Assembly (NCBI RefSeq): GCF_030818655.1
Contig: NZ_JAUTAN010000001.1
Location: 2,232,001-2,296,000, forward strand
Origin: Nocardioides zeae
Lineage (GTDB): Bacteria; Actinomycetota; Actinomycetes; Propionibacteriales; Nocardioidaceae
Direction of reading: 5' to 3'
Length of the DNA stretch: 64,000 bases
Shown here: one piece after another, positions 34,699 through 43,122 of the stretch
How the letters are laid out: each line of letters begins with the position of its first letter
Numbering within the stretch: position 1 is the stretch's first letter
Made by a program: the position numbers and the translations under genes
Notes under the pieces: generated by a model
Told to the model about the DNA's origin: nothing
The model's input: only the letters and a program-made list of their open reading frames with translations
The model's database searches: none

Positions 34699-35463
34699 AT
34701 GAGCGTCGAGACCGCCCCCCGCACCCGTCGTACCGCCGTCGTCACCGGCGCCAGCAGCGGGATCGGCGCCGCGACCGCCCGTGCCCTCGCGGCCTCCGGC
34801 TTCCGGGTCGTCTGCGCGGCCCGCCGCGCGGACCGGGTCGCTGCGCTCGCCGCCGAGATCGACGGCGTCGCCGTGGCGTGCGACGTCACCGACGCCGACC
34901 AGGTCGCCGCGCTCGCCGAGGCCGCCGGCGAGGTGGTGCACGTGCTCGTCAACAACGCCGGGGGCGCGTTCGGCAGCGACCCGGTCGAGAGCGCGGACGC
35001 GGAGCAGTGGAAGGCGATGTACGACGTCAACGTCATCGGCCTGCTGCGGGTCACCCAGGCCCTGCTGCCCGCCCTGCGCGCCAGCGGGGACGCCGTCGTC
35101 GTCAACGTCGGCTCCACCGCGGGCCGCGTCGCCTACGAGGGCGGTGGCGGCTACACCGCCGCCAAGCACGGCACCAAGGTCGTCACGGAGACGCTCCGTC
35201 TCGAGCTCGTCGCCGAGCCGATCCGCATCTCCGAGATCGCGCCGGGGATGGTCCACACGCCCGAGTTCTCGCTCGTCCGGTTCGGGGGCGACCAGGAGAA
35301 GGCGGACCAGGTGTACGCCGGCGTGCGCAACCCGCTCGTCGCCGAGGACGTCGCCGACGCGATCGCCTGGGTGGCGACCCGGCCCAGCCACGTCAACATC
35401 GACCAGCTCGTGATCCGCCCCCGCGCCCAGGCCGCGCAGCACAAGGTGCACCGGGAGGGCTGA
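34699..35463 (+). CDS. SDR family oxidoreductase (serine-3-dehydrogenase/YdfG-like)
   Basis: A 254-residue short-chain dehydrogenase. TGASSGIG (17-24), NNAGG (about 91-95), Ser in [23 protein letters not shown], and the Tyr/Lys pair of YTAAK form the catalytic set. RRADR after strand 2 suggests NADP+. The C-terminal [14 protein letters not shown] stretch ([10 protein letters not shown]) matches the YdfG/serine-dehydrogenase group acting on 3-hydroxy acids. It is divergent from mshA; a role with the alcohol dehydrogenase downstream is possible but not shown. Confidence 0.88.
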   Translation: MSVETAPRTRRTAVVTGASSGIGAATARALAASGFRVVCAARRADRVAALAAEIDGVAVACDVTDADQVAALAEAAGEVVHVLVNNAGGAFGSDPVESADAEQWKAMYDVNVIGLLRVTQALLPALRASGDAVVVNVGSTAGRVAYEGGGGYTAAKHGTKVVTETLRLELVAEPIRISEIAPGMVHTPEFSLVRFGGDQEKADQVYAGVRNPLVAEDVADAIAWVATRPSHVNIDQLVIRPRAQAAQHKVHREG

Positions 35464-35562
35464 GCCCGCGGGGCTGCCCGCCTCCCCGGTCGCCCCCGTC
35501 CGCCCCCCGTCCGGCCGGCCGGGGCAACGTGGTTGCAACCTGCCCCGACGGAGGGTGGCGTC

Positions 35563-35588
35563 GGTGGAGTGACGCCGGTCACTCCACC
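35563..35588. promoter_or_regulatory. 10-bp inverted repeat before the iron alcohol dehydrogenase
   Basis: GGTGGAGTGA (35563-35572) and TCACTCCACC (35579-35588) are a perfect inverted repeat with a 6-nt spacer, ending 17 bp before the GTG. A further palindrome GGTTGCAACC lies at 35531-35540 inside GGGGCA...TGCCCC. Both are good operator candidates for the MadR-type regulator encoded in the same operon. Confidence 0.5.
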
Positions 35589-35604
35589 CGGCGAGGAGGA
35601 GCCC

Positions 35605-36801
35605 GTGGCACCAGTCGGAGTGATCGAGCCCCCGGCGGTGGGCTGCCGCGGCACGTCGCTGGTCAAGTTCCACGCCCCCGAGATCGTGCTCGGCGTGGGC
35701 TCCCTCGCGGAGGCGGGCTTCGCCGCGGCCCGGCTCGGCGCACGCCGCCCGTTCGTCGTCACCGACCCCGGGATCCTCGCCGCCGGCTGGGTCGACGAGC
35801 TGCTCGGCCACCTGCGCGACGTCCGCCTGCGGCCGGTGGTCTTCCACAACCTCACGCCCAACCCGAAGGACCACGAGGTGCGCGCCGCGCACGAGCTGTA
35901 CGTCGCGAGCGGGGCCGACGTCATCATCGGCATCGGCGGCGGCTCGGTGATGGACGCCGCGAAGGGCGTCGCCATCCTGTCGGGCAACGGCGGCGACATC
36001 CTGGACTACGCCGGGGTGGACCGGGCGACACAGCCGATCCCGCCGATGCTGATGATCCCCAGCACCTCGGGCAGCGGCGCCGACGTCAGCCAGTTCTGCA
36101 TCGTCACCGACACCGCCCGGTCGGTGAAGCTGACGATCATGGGCCGCGCGCTCGTGCCCGACATCTCCGTCACCGACCCCCGCCTGCTCGTCACCATGCC
36201 CGACGACCTCAACGCCGCGACCGGGCTGGACGCGCTGACGCACGGGATCGAGTCGTTCGTCTCGTTGGCCCACAACCCGCTGGCCGACGTGCACGCGCTC
36301 AACGCCGTCGGGCTCGTCTGCCGCTACCTGCGTCGCACGCTGACCGACCCCACCGACACCGAGGCGCGCAGCCGGATGGCCCAGGCGAGCCTCGAGGCCG
36401 GGCTGGCGTTCACCAACGCCATCCTCGGTGCCACCCACGCCATGAGCCACCAGGTGGGCGGTCTGCTCGACGCCCCGCACGGCGTCGTCAACGGCGTGCT
36501 GCTCCCCCACGTGATCCGCTACAACGCGCGGGCCGTGCCGGACCGGTTCGTCGACCTCGCCGGCGCGGCCGGGCTCGACGTCGACGGCGCGGACGGCGAG
36601 AAGGCCGCGGAGCTCCTGGCCGAGCACGTGCGGCGCCTCGCCGACGACGTGGGGGTGCCGTCCGGCCTGGCCGCCCTCGGCGTCGCGGAGAGCGACGTGC
36701 CCCTGCTCGCCCGCACCACGCTCGACGACGCCTGCCTCACCACCAACCCGCGCCCCGCGACGGAGGGCGACGTCCTCGACCTCTTCCGCGCGGCCCTGTG
36801 A
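35605..36801 (+). CDS. iron-containing (type III) alcohol dehydrogenase
   Basis: A 398-residue group III alcohol dehydrogenase. NAD-binding GGGSVMDAAKG lies near 110-120, the metal ligands include HGIESFVS, ATHAMSHQVGG and HGVVNGVLLPH, and the C-terminal domain ends with TTNPRPAT. GTG 35605 follows GAGGAGGA. It is transcribed with the sensor kinase and response regulator and faces the methanol dehydrogenase maturation genes, the same gene content seen at the mycobacterial NDMA-dependent alcohol dehydrogenase locus. It probably oxidises short alcohols or diols. Confidence 0.9.
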   Translation: MAPVGVIEPPAVGCRGTSLVKFHAPEIVLGVGSLAEAGFAAARLGARRPFVVTDPGILAAGWVDELLGHLRDVRLRPVVFHNLTPNPKDHEVRAAHELYVASGADVIIGIGGGSVMDAAKGVAILSGNGGDILDYAGVDRATQPIPPMLMIPSTSGSGADVSQFCIVTDTARSVKLTIMGRALVPDISVTDPRLLVTMPDDLNAATGLDALTHGIESFVSLAHNPLADVHALNAVGLVCRYLRRTLTDPTDTEARSRMAQASLEAGLAFTNAILGATHAMSHQVGGLLDAPHGVVNGVLLPHVIRYNARAVPDRFVDLAGAAGLDVDGADGEKAAELLAEHVRRLADDVGVPSGLAALGVAESDVPLLARTTLDDACLTTNPRPATEGDVLDLFRAAL

Positions 36802-36813
36802 GCAGGCGGTGAC

Positions 36814-38232
36814 GTGAGCCTCGACGTACCGGCTCCGGGGGCACGGCCCGACCTCGCCGCCCTGACGGGGGTGCGGTCGGGCAAGGGGTCGTACTACCGC
36901 GCCTACGTGCGCTCCGACGAGCGCACCCAGCGGGCGGTGCGCGCCATGGACTCGATCTCGCGCGCGCTCGTGCGCACCGTCGAGGGGCCGCGGGGCCTGC
37001 TCGAGGAGGTCGTGCGCGCCGCCGCCGCCCACCTCGAGGCCGAGTGGACGCTGCTGGCGGTCTCCGACGGACACCTGGCCGGCGCGCGGCCCCGCTTCCT
37101 CGCGTGCTCCGGCACGCCCGAGGGACCCGGGCTGCAGGTCGTGGACGACGAGACGCTGCTGCCCGCGTTCGTGCGCCGCGAGCTCGGCGCCGTCCGCGCC
37201 GGGCACGCGACGCGCACCGCGGACGACGGTCGGTGGGTGCGCGTGCCGATGTCGCTCGAGGGGCGGCACATCGGGGCGCTCGTCGGCCTCCACGGGCTCC
37301 CGTTCGAGCCCGAGCCGGGCGACCTGTCGGTGCTGCGCATCCTCGCCAACCAGGCGGCGGTGTCGCTGCACACCTCGGAGCAGTACCACGCCGGGCTGGC
37401 GCTGCACCGGCGGGCGCAGCGGCTGTACGACGAGGCGCAGGCCCAGCGCCGTGACCTCGAGGCCCGCACGGCCGAGCTCCGGCACGCCGAGCAGCGGCTC
37501 CTCGTCGCCCACCAGCGCGAGCTCGTCGACACCGAGCGGCACCGGATCGCGCGCGAGCTGCACGACTCCGTGACGCAGTTCGTGCTGTCGGCCGGGATGG
37601 CCGTCGAGGTCGCCCGCGGCGAGGCCGCCGCGCTCGGCGTCGAGCGGGTGGCCGCGCCGCTGACGACGGCGAAGGACCTCACCCGGGAGGCGGTCGACCA
37701 GCTGCGACGGGCGATCTACGCCCTGCACCGCCCGCACAGCGACACGGTCGCCACGCTGCCCGAGCTGCTCCACGAGCTGACCGCCCACCACCGGCCGCAC
37801 CTCGCCGTCCAGATCCGCGTCGAGGGCCGGGTGTGCGAGCTGCCCGCCGACGCCGACCACGAGCTGGCCCGCGCCGTGGGCGAGGCGCTGTTCAACATCG
37901 TCAACCACGCACGGGCCAGCCGGGCGGTCGTGCGCGTCCGCTACCGGCCCGACCAGGTCCGCGTCACGGTCGCCGACGACGGCTGCGGCGACCCCGCCGA
38001 GCTGGCCCGGATGCTGCGGCTCGAGCGCGGCACGACCGCCGACGGCCGCCACCGCGGGCTCGCCAACATCGAGGCCCGCGTGGCCGACCTCGGCGGGACC
38101 CTCGCGTTCCGCCGGGCGCGGTTGGGCGGCGTACGTGTCGAGCTCACCGTGCCCCTGCCCATCGACACCGGTGGGTCGTCCCTCATCTCCGACCTGGTCG
38201 GCGCCCCACCCCCACGAGAGGAACCGTCATGA
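36814..38232 (+). CDS. madS: GAF-domain sensor histidine kinase, MadS family
   Basis: A 472-residue cytoplasmic kinase. A GAF-like sensor (about 45-195) is followed by a coiled coil (QRLYDEAQAQRRDLEARTAEL, read in parts), the HisKA_3 box ARELHDSVTQFVL with His250, and a HATPase_c domain with DDGCGDP and GLANIEARVADLGG. No membrane segment is present, so it senses an intracellular signal. The stop overlaps madR by ATGA. The MadS name rests on the locus (iron alcohol dehydrogenase, VWA protein, MoxR ATPase, NDMA-dependent methanol dehydrogenase) and NarL-type architecture. Confidence 0.82.
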   Translation: MSLDVPAPGARPDLAALTGVRSGKGSYYRAYVRSDERTQRAVRAMDSISRALVRTVEGPRGLLEEVVRAAAAHLEAEWTLLAVSDGHLAGARPRFLACSGTPEGPGLQVVDDETLLPAFVRRELGAVRAGHATRTADDGRWVRVPMSLEGRHIGALVGLHGLPFEPEPGDLSVLRILANQAAVSLHTSEQYHAGLALHRRAQRLYDEAQAQRRDLEARTAELRHAEQRLLVAHQRELVDTERHRIARELHDSVTQFVLSAGMAVEVARGEAAALGVERVAAPLTTAKDLTREAVDQLRRAIYALHRPHSDTVATLPELLHELTAHHRPHLAVQIRVEGRVCELPADADHELARAVGEALFNIVNHARASRAVVRVRYRPDQVRVTVADDGCGDPAELARMLRLERGTTADGRHRGLANIEARVADLGGTLAFRRARLGGVRVELTVPLPIDTGGSSLISDLVGAPPPREEPS

Positions 38233-38909
38233 CGCTCAGCCCTGTGGAGACCGCTCCCGACCGCGCGTCGGGGACCGTCGGGATCGTGCTCGTCGACGAC
38301 CACGCGATCGTGCGGCAGGGGCTGCGCTCGATCCTCGAGCGCGAGCCCGACCTGACCGTGCTGGGCGAGGCGTCCTCGGCCGCCGAGGCGCTCGCCGTCG
38401 TGGCGCGGGTGCGGCCCGACATCGTGCTGCTCGACCTCAAGCTGTCGACGTCGTCGGACACCGAGGGTCTCGAGCTGTGCGCACGCCTCGTGGCGGAGCA
38501 CCCCGGGCTCGGCGTGCTCGTGCTGACGACGTTCCTCGACGACCAGCTGGTGCTGCGGGCGATCCGGGTGGGCGCACGGGGATACGTCGTGAAGGACGTC
38601 GACACCTCCGGGCTCATCCGCTCGATCCGGGACGTGAGCCGCGGTGGGAGCGCCTTCGACGCCCGGAGCGCCGCCGCCATGGTGCGGGGGCTGAACGCGC
38701 CGGAGCCGGTCGCGAACCAGCACCTGACGGAGCGCGAGCAGGAGGTGCTGCGGCTGCTCGCCCGGGGGCACTCGAACCGCGCGATCGGCGAGCGGCTCTA
38801 CGTGTCGGAGACGACGGCGAAGTTCCACGTCGGCAACATCCTGCGCAAGCTCGGCGTCTCGCGCCGCGCCGAGGCCGTGTACGAGGCGGGGAAGCTCGGG
38901 CTGCTCTGA
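38229..38909 (+). CDS. madR: NarL-type response regulator, MadR family
   Basis: A 226-residue regulator. In the receiver, DDH (23-25) and phospho-acceptor Asp69 in LLDLKLS are visible, with Lys in GYVVKDVD. The LuxR-type HTH is LTEREQEVLRLLARGHSNRAIG (read in parts, about 162-185) with recognition helix SETTAKFHVGNIL. It is coupled to madS. Expected targets are the alcohol dehydrogenase operons on both sides. Its 3' end abuts the 31-bp repeat array. Confidence 0.85.
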   Translation: MTLSPVETAPDRASGTVGIVLVDDHAIVRQGLRSILEREPDLTVLGEASSAAEALAVVARVRPDIVLLDLKLSTSSDTEGLELCARLVAEHPGLGVLVLTTFLDDQLVLRAIRVGARGYVVKDVDTSGLIRSIRDVSRGGSAFDARSAAAMVRGLNAPEPVANQHLTEREQEVLRLLARGHSNRAIGERLYVSETTAKFHVGNILRKLGVSRRAEAVYEAGKLGLL

Positions 38910-38919
38910 CCTCCTGCTC

Positions 38920-39160
38920 GCGTCGAGTTGGGTCGTACGACGCGGCGCACGCGTCGAGTTGGGTCGTACGACGCGGCGCACGCGTCGAGTTGGGTCGTAC
39001 GACGCGGCGCACGCGTCGAGTTGGGTCGTACGACGCGGCGCACGCATCGAGTTGGGTCGTACGACGCGGCGACGGCGCCGTTCGACCCAACTCGACGGCC
39101 CTGCCGCGCCGTTCGACCCAACTCGACGGCCTAGCCGCAGCCGTTCGACCCAACTCGACG
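38920..39160. repeat. element C array: five 31-bp direct repeats plus three inverted copies
   Basis: A 31-bp unit beginning GCGTCGAGTTGGGTCGTACG starts at 38920, 38951, 38982, 39013 and 39044 (the last with one substitution in the first six bases). Three inverted copies of its core, CGTTCGACCCAACTCGACG, follow at 39079, 39110 and 39142. Each forward unit holds the perfect palindrome GTCGTACGAC. The array fills the whole gap between the convergent madR and methyltransferase genes. Confidence 0.9.
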
Positions 39161-39162
39161 CA

Positions 39163-40134
39163 TCACCCCACGTCCACCACCAGCCAGCCGCCGTGGAGCT
39201 CGTGGACGTCGTGGGGGTGGCCGGTGGCGGCGCCCCAGGCGCGGAGGTCGTCCAGCGAGATCGTGCGCACGTGGCCCCACGTCTCCTCGGCCACGTCCTC
39301 CAGCGGCACCGCGACGACCACCCGGCGCCGGGCGAGCCGGAGCGCCTCGGCGAGGATCCGCTGGCCGTGCTCGGCGTCCACGTGCTCGAGCAGGTGCAGC
39401 ACCAGCACCGTGTCGACGGAGGCGTCCGCGCCGGGGTGGTGGGCCGCGTCAGCGACCACCGTCTCCAGCCGTACGCCGCGACGCCGCGCCACCTCACCGA
39501 GGAGGCGCACGGTGCCGGGCGCGACGTCCGAGGCCGTCACGGTCCGCCCGGACGCGGCCAGCCGCAGCGGCAGGAACCCGAAGCAGCAGCCGACCTCCAG
39601 CACCGATCCCGGTGCGAGCAGGCCCTCGGCGTGGGCGTAGACCGGCGCGTACTCCGCGATCGTGCCGTGCCCCGAGCCGCCCGCCCCCGGAGCCACGTCC
39701 CGCCAGCGGTCGAGCTGCGCCAGCGTGTTGCCGTAGAACAGGTCCCACGACGCCAGCGGATCGGGGTGCATCGACCGCACCACCCCGGTGAACACGCGCT
39801 CGAAGAGCGCGACGCCACGCAGCCAGCCCGGCCCGAACAGCTCCGTCGCGACCAGCCCGGCGACGTCGTCGTCGATCTCGTGGGGCCCCAGCACGTGGTC
39901 GACCCGCACCCGCCGGCCACCGCTGGCCGGCGTGAGGTCGAAGTGCGGCGTGCGCACCGTCGCCAGACCGCGCCGCGACCGCCGCTCCCCCACGGCGCGC
40001 ACCTCGACGACGTCGTCGCGGTAGAGTCCGGCGACCGACGCCCGGAACGGGTCGAGCGGCGCCGGCGACAGGTCCGGGCCCGTCACCTGGCCCGTCACCT
40101 GGCCCGTCACCTGGCCCGTCACCTGGGTCGTCAT
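39163..40134 (-). CDS. mftM: class I SAM methyltransferase, probable mycofactocin glycan methyltransferase MftM
   Basis: A 323-residue methyltransferase. The SAM motif is VLEVGCCFGFLPLRLAASG near 170-188, with a downstream acidic residue (TASDVAPG) and a post-motif LVLHLLEHVDAEHG. The N-terminus carries four copies of a TGQV unit encoded by a 12-bp repeat. It overlaps the VWA gene by ATGA. The same gene order around the NDMA-dependent alcohol dehydrogenase in Mycobacterium includes MftM, which 2-O-methylates the mycofactocin oligoglycan, so this is the best assignment. It is by context and length, not by proof. Confidence 0.75.
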   Translation of the reverse strand: MTTQVTGQVTGQVTGQVTGPDLSPAPLDPFRASVAGLYRDDVVEVRAVGERRSRRGLATVRTPHFDLTPASGGRRVRVDHVLGPHEIDDDVAGLVATELFGPGWLRGVALFERVFTGVVRSMHPDPLASWDLFYGNTLAQLDRWRDVAPGAGGSGHGTIAEYAPVYAHAEGLLAPGSVLEVGCCFGFLPLRLAASGRTVTASDVAPGTVRLLGEVARRRGVRLETVVADAAHHPGADASVDTVLVLHLLEHVDAEHGQRILAEALRLARRRVVVAVPLEDVAEETWGHVRTISLDDLRAWGAATGHPHDVHELHGGWLVVDVG

Positions 40135-41672
40135 CGCGGACGCCCCGTCGGCAGCAGCTCGGTGACCTTCTCGAGCCCCGCGAGGTTGCGCACGACCTGC
40201 ACCCGCGAGCAGTGCTCGGCGTAGGCCGGCAGGTCGCAGCGACCCAGCCCCCACGAGTAGCGCGGCTCCGGGGTCAGCCACACCGTCTCCCGCGCGCGTC
40301 GCGCGAGCTCGGCGAACGAGCCCAGGCCCGGGTCACGCCCGTTGCTGCGGCCGTCGCCGAGCACCACCAGCGTCGTACGGCGCGTGATCGTCCCCCCGTG
40401 CGTCTCGAGGAACGCGTCGAACACGTTGCCGTAGTCGGAGTCGGCGTCCACGTCGAGCACACCCCCGGCGGGCAGGCCCGAGAGCACCAGCGACAGCGCC
40501 TCCTCCGTGCGGTGCTCGGCGAACAGGTCGGTGGTCTCGACGACGTCGGAGACGAAGGCGAAGGTCCGCACGGAAGCGGCGACCGCCTGGAGGCCGTGCA
40601 CGAGGTGGAGCGTGAACCGGGCCGTCGAGCGCACCGACAGGGAGACGTCGCAGAGCACCATCAGCCGGGGCCGGTCCTCGACCTTGGCGACGGTGACGGG
40701 ACGGAACGGCACGCCGTCGTACTTCATGTTCGAGCGCATCGTGCGGCGCCCGTCGACGGTGCCCCGCGCGGAGGCACGCCGGCGCGGGCGCGGCGCGCCG
40801 TGCAGCGAGCGCAGGAGCCGCCGCAGCGCCTCCTCGAGGGCCGCCCGCTCGGCCTCGTCGACCGTCTCCGCCTGGCGCGCCTCGATCTCCTTGCCCTCGA
40901 GCTCGACGTCCATCGCCATCAGCGCCTCGAGGTGCTGCTTCAGCTTCTCCGGCAGCGCCGCCAGGAACGGGGCGAGCGCCTCCCGGAGCGCGGCCAGGGT
41001 GGCCGCGTGCTCGGGGTCGTCGGGCTCCTCCCCCGCCTCGGCCTCCTCCAGCCAGGAGAGCAGGGTGAGCTCCTCCGCGACGCTCAGCTCGGTCTCCAGC
41101 TGGAGCCCCGGGCTGCTCGCCAGCTCCCCCGGGTTGCCGGGGTTGTGGAGCCGCTGGGTCGAGATCTGCACGCGGGCGGCCTCGCCGATCGTGCCCTGCT
41201 TCTCGTTGGACAGGATGATCTCGTCGGTCATCGCGGCCATGTCGATCTTGTTGGCCTCCTGGTGCAGGTTGTACTGCTGCGCCAGGTCCTCCGGCTTGAA
41301 GAACTCCTTGATGTCCTTCGGCTTGTCGTGCGAGTGCCCGTCCTGCGGCAGGTCGCCCGGGACGTCGGAGAGCGTGAACTGGTCGAGCGTCCCCGTGTCC
41401 TCCAGGTCGTCGTGGGCGTGGGAGTGCCCGTGCCCGTCGACGTCGTCGACCAGGGCCCGCAGCCCGAAGAACCGGTCGAAGACCCGCTCGAAGGCCGGCA
41501 GGTCCCGGCGGTCCTTGACGAGGCACACGGCCAGGGCCGAGCGCAGCACCTCGCGGTCGTCGAGCACGCCGGGCGTGCTCACCGCGTACATCGCGTCGAT
41601 CGCCTCCGCGGTGCTGACCCGCACCCCGGACAGGCGCAGGAACCGGATGAAGCGGTGCAGGGCGCCTTCCAT
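40131..41672 (-). CDS. madC: VWA domain-containing protein, CoxE/MadC type
   Basis: A 513-residue protein. The N-terminal helical region contains a His-rich loop DDVDGHGHSHAHDD (about 75-88), the middle is coiled and acidic, and the C-terminal VWA domain has the MIDAS-like LCDVSLSVRS (about 335-345). It works with the MoxR ATPase encoded upstream, as CoxE/CoxD-type pairs do, probably inserting metal or activating the alcohol dehydrogenase. ATG 41672 is the start; the frame extends further upstream without family features. It is followed with overlap by mftM. Confidence 0.85.
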   Translation of the reverse strand: MEGALHRFIRFLRLSGVRVSTAEAIDAMYAVSTPGVLDDREVLRSALAVCLVKDRRDLPAFERVFDRFFGLRALVDDVDGHGHSHAHDDLEDTGTLDQFTLSDVPGDLPQDGHSHDKPKDIKEFFKPEDLAQQYNLHQEANKIDMAAMTDEIILSNEKQGTIGEAARVQISTQRLHNPGNPGELASSPGLQLETELSVAEELTLLSWLEEAEAGEEPDDPEHAATLAALREALAPFLAALPEKLKQHLEALMAMDVELEGKEIEARQAETVDEAERAALEEALRRLLRSLHGAPRPRRRASARGTVDGRRTMRSNMKYDGVPFRPVTVAKVEDRPRLMVLCDVSLSVRSTARFTLHLVHGLQAVAASVRTFAFVSDVVETTDLFAEHRTEEALSLVLSGLPAGGVLDVDADSDYGNVFDAFLETHGGTITRRTTLVVLGDGRSNGRDPGLGSFAELARRARETVWLTPEPRYSWGLGRCDLPAYAEHCSRVQVVRNLAGLEKVTELLPTGRPR

Positions 41673-41742
41673 CGCGCTCCCCTCCCTCTCGAGCCTCCGA
41701 CCGGCCTCCGACCGGCCTCTCACCAGCGCCGTACGCCGCGGG

Positions 41743-42975
41743 TCAGACCGGTCGCTTCCGCGAGCCCGCCGCGAACGAGCGCGCGCCCTGGCCGCTCGAC
41801 ACCGACCGGCCGTTGACCGACGTGGTGCCCTGGGCGCCGTAGTAGTTCTCGTCGTGCCGTCCGGGCTGGTCCTTCGCGGCCCGCACGTCCTTGCCGCTCG
41901 GCCCCTCGGCCGCGTCGCCGACCGCAGGGGCGGACGGGGCGGCCGGCTTGTCCTCGTGCCCGTGGCCGTGCCCGTGGCCGTGGCCATGGCCGTGCAGGCT
42001 CTCCGGCACCGTCGCGTTGGGGTCGACGAGCCGCGGGACCTCGCGCAGCGCCCGGGCCAGGTCGCGCTCGTACTTCACGACCACGTTGAGCGTCGACGAC
42101 AGCACCTCGGCGGAGAGCTCGGAGACGCCGAGCACGGCGAGCGTGCGGGCCCAGTCGATCGTCTCGGAGATGCTCGGCGCCTTGCGCAGGTCGAGCTCGC
42201 GCAGCTGGCGGACCACCTCGACGAGGCGGGTCGCCAACGACGCCGAGAGCCCGGTGTCCTTGCTGGCGATGATCTCCAGCTCGCGCTGCGCGTCGGGGTA
42301 GTCGAGGAAGAGGTGCAGGCAGCGCCGCTTGAGGGCGGCGGAGAGGTCGCGCGTGTTGTTGGAGGTGAGCACGACGTAGGGCTTGTGCGTCGCCACGACG
42401 GTGCCGACCTCGGGGATGGAGACCTGGTACTCCGCCAGCAGCTCCAGCAGCACCGCCTCGAGCGCCTCGTCGGCCCGGTCGACCTCGTCGATGAGCAGCA
42501 CGACCGGCTGGGGCGACGTGATGGCCTCGAGCAGCGGCCGCGGGGCGAGGAACCGGTCGGAGAAGAACACCGAGTCCTGGGCGGCGATCCGCTCGACCGC
42601 CTCGGTCAGCGTCGCGGTGTCGGCGACGACCTGGCCGATCTTCTCCCGGAGGATCTGCGTGTAGAGCAGCTGCTTGCCGTAGTCCCACTCGTAGAGCGCC
42701 TTCGTCTCGTCCTGGCCCTCGTAGCACTGCAGCCGCAGCAGCCGCCGCCCCGTGACCTCGGCGAGCGTCTGCGCCAGCTGGGTCTTGCCGACGCCCGCCG
42801 GCCCCTCGAGCAGCACCGGCTTGTCGAGGCGCGTCTGCAGGAAGACGGTCGTCGCGAGCCGGTCGTCGGCCAGGTAGCCGGCGGCGGCGAACCGCTCCTT
42901 GACGGCGGCGACGGAGTCGAGCTCCTCCACCTCCTCGAGGGTCGGGGTCTCGTGGTCGGTCGGCGTGGTGGTCAT
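41743..42975 (-). CDS. madB: MoxR family AAA ATPase, MadB type
   Basis: A 410-residue AAA+ ATPase. Walker A is EGPAGVGKTQ (57-66), Walker B is LLIDEVDRAD (about 157-166), sensor 1 is LTSNNTRDL, and the arginine finger region is KRRCLHLFLDYP. After the AAA module the C-terminus carries GHGHGHGHGHGHGHE (about 327-341) and a charged disordered tail ending in KRPV. MoxR ATPases act with VWA partners in metal-centre insertion. The His run could bind a divalent metal for delivery to the dehydrogenase; that is inference. Confidence 0.88.
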   Translation of the reverse strand: MTTTPTDHETPTLEEVEELDSVAAVKERFAAAGYLADDRLATTVFLQTRLDKPVLLEGPAGVGKTQLAQTLAEVTGRRLLRLQCYEGQDETKALYEWDYGKQLLYTQILREKIGQVVADTATLTEAVERIAAQDSVFFSDRFLAPRPLLEAITSPQPVVLLIDEVDRADEALEAVLLELLAEYQVSIPEVGTVVATHKPYVVLTSNNTRDLSAALKRRCLHLFLDYPDAQRELEIIASKDTGLSASLATRLVEVVRQLRELDLRKAPSISETIDWARTLAVLGVSELSAEVLSSTLNVVVKYERDLARALREVPRLVDPNATVPESLHGHGHGHGHGHGHEDKPAAPSAPAVGDAAEGPSGKDVRAAKDQPGRHDENYYGAQGTTSVNGRSVSSGQGARSFAAGSRKRPV

Positions 42976-43021
42976 CGACGGCTCCTCGCTGAGCAGGGCT
43001 GAGCTGGGCAGGGCTGGGCGC

Positions 43022-43082
43022 GTAGTCCCTGACGTTCCGGCGACGACACGCCGGGGCGGTGTGCCGAAACGTCAGGGACTAC
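43022..43082 (-). terminator. 20-bp-arm hairpin downstream of the methanol dehydrogenase
   Basis: GTAGTCCCTGACGTTCCGGC (43022-43041) and GCCGAAACGTCAGGGACTAC (43063-43082) pair over 20 bp with one mismatch and a 21-nt loop. It begins 41 bp after the dehydrogenase stop (minus strand) and ends 46 bp before the MoxR start, so it may separate or attenuate the two transcripts. Confidence 0.7.
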
Positions 43083-43122
43083 CACCGGGGAGGGGGTGGG
43101 CGTACGGCGCGGGGGCCGTCGA

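Noticed and set aside
38920..39160. CRISPR-like array from the regular 31-bp period
   Set aside because: The repeats are contiguous with no unique spacers, the last units are inverted, and no cas genes are near.
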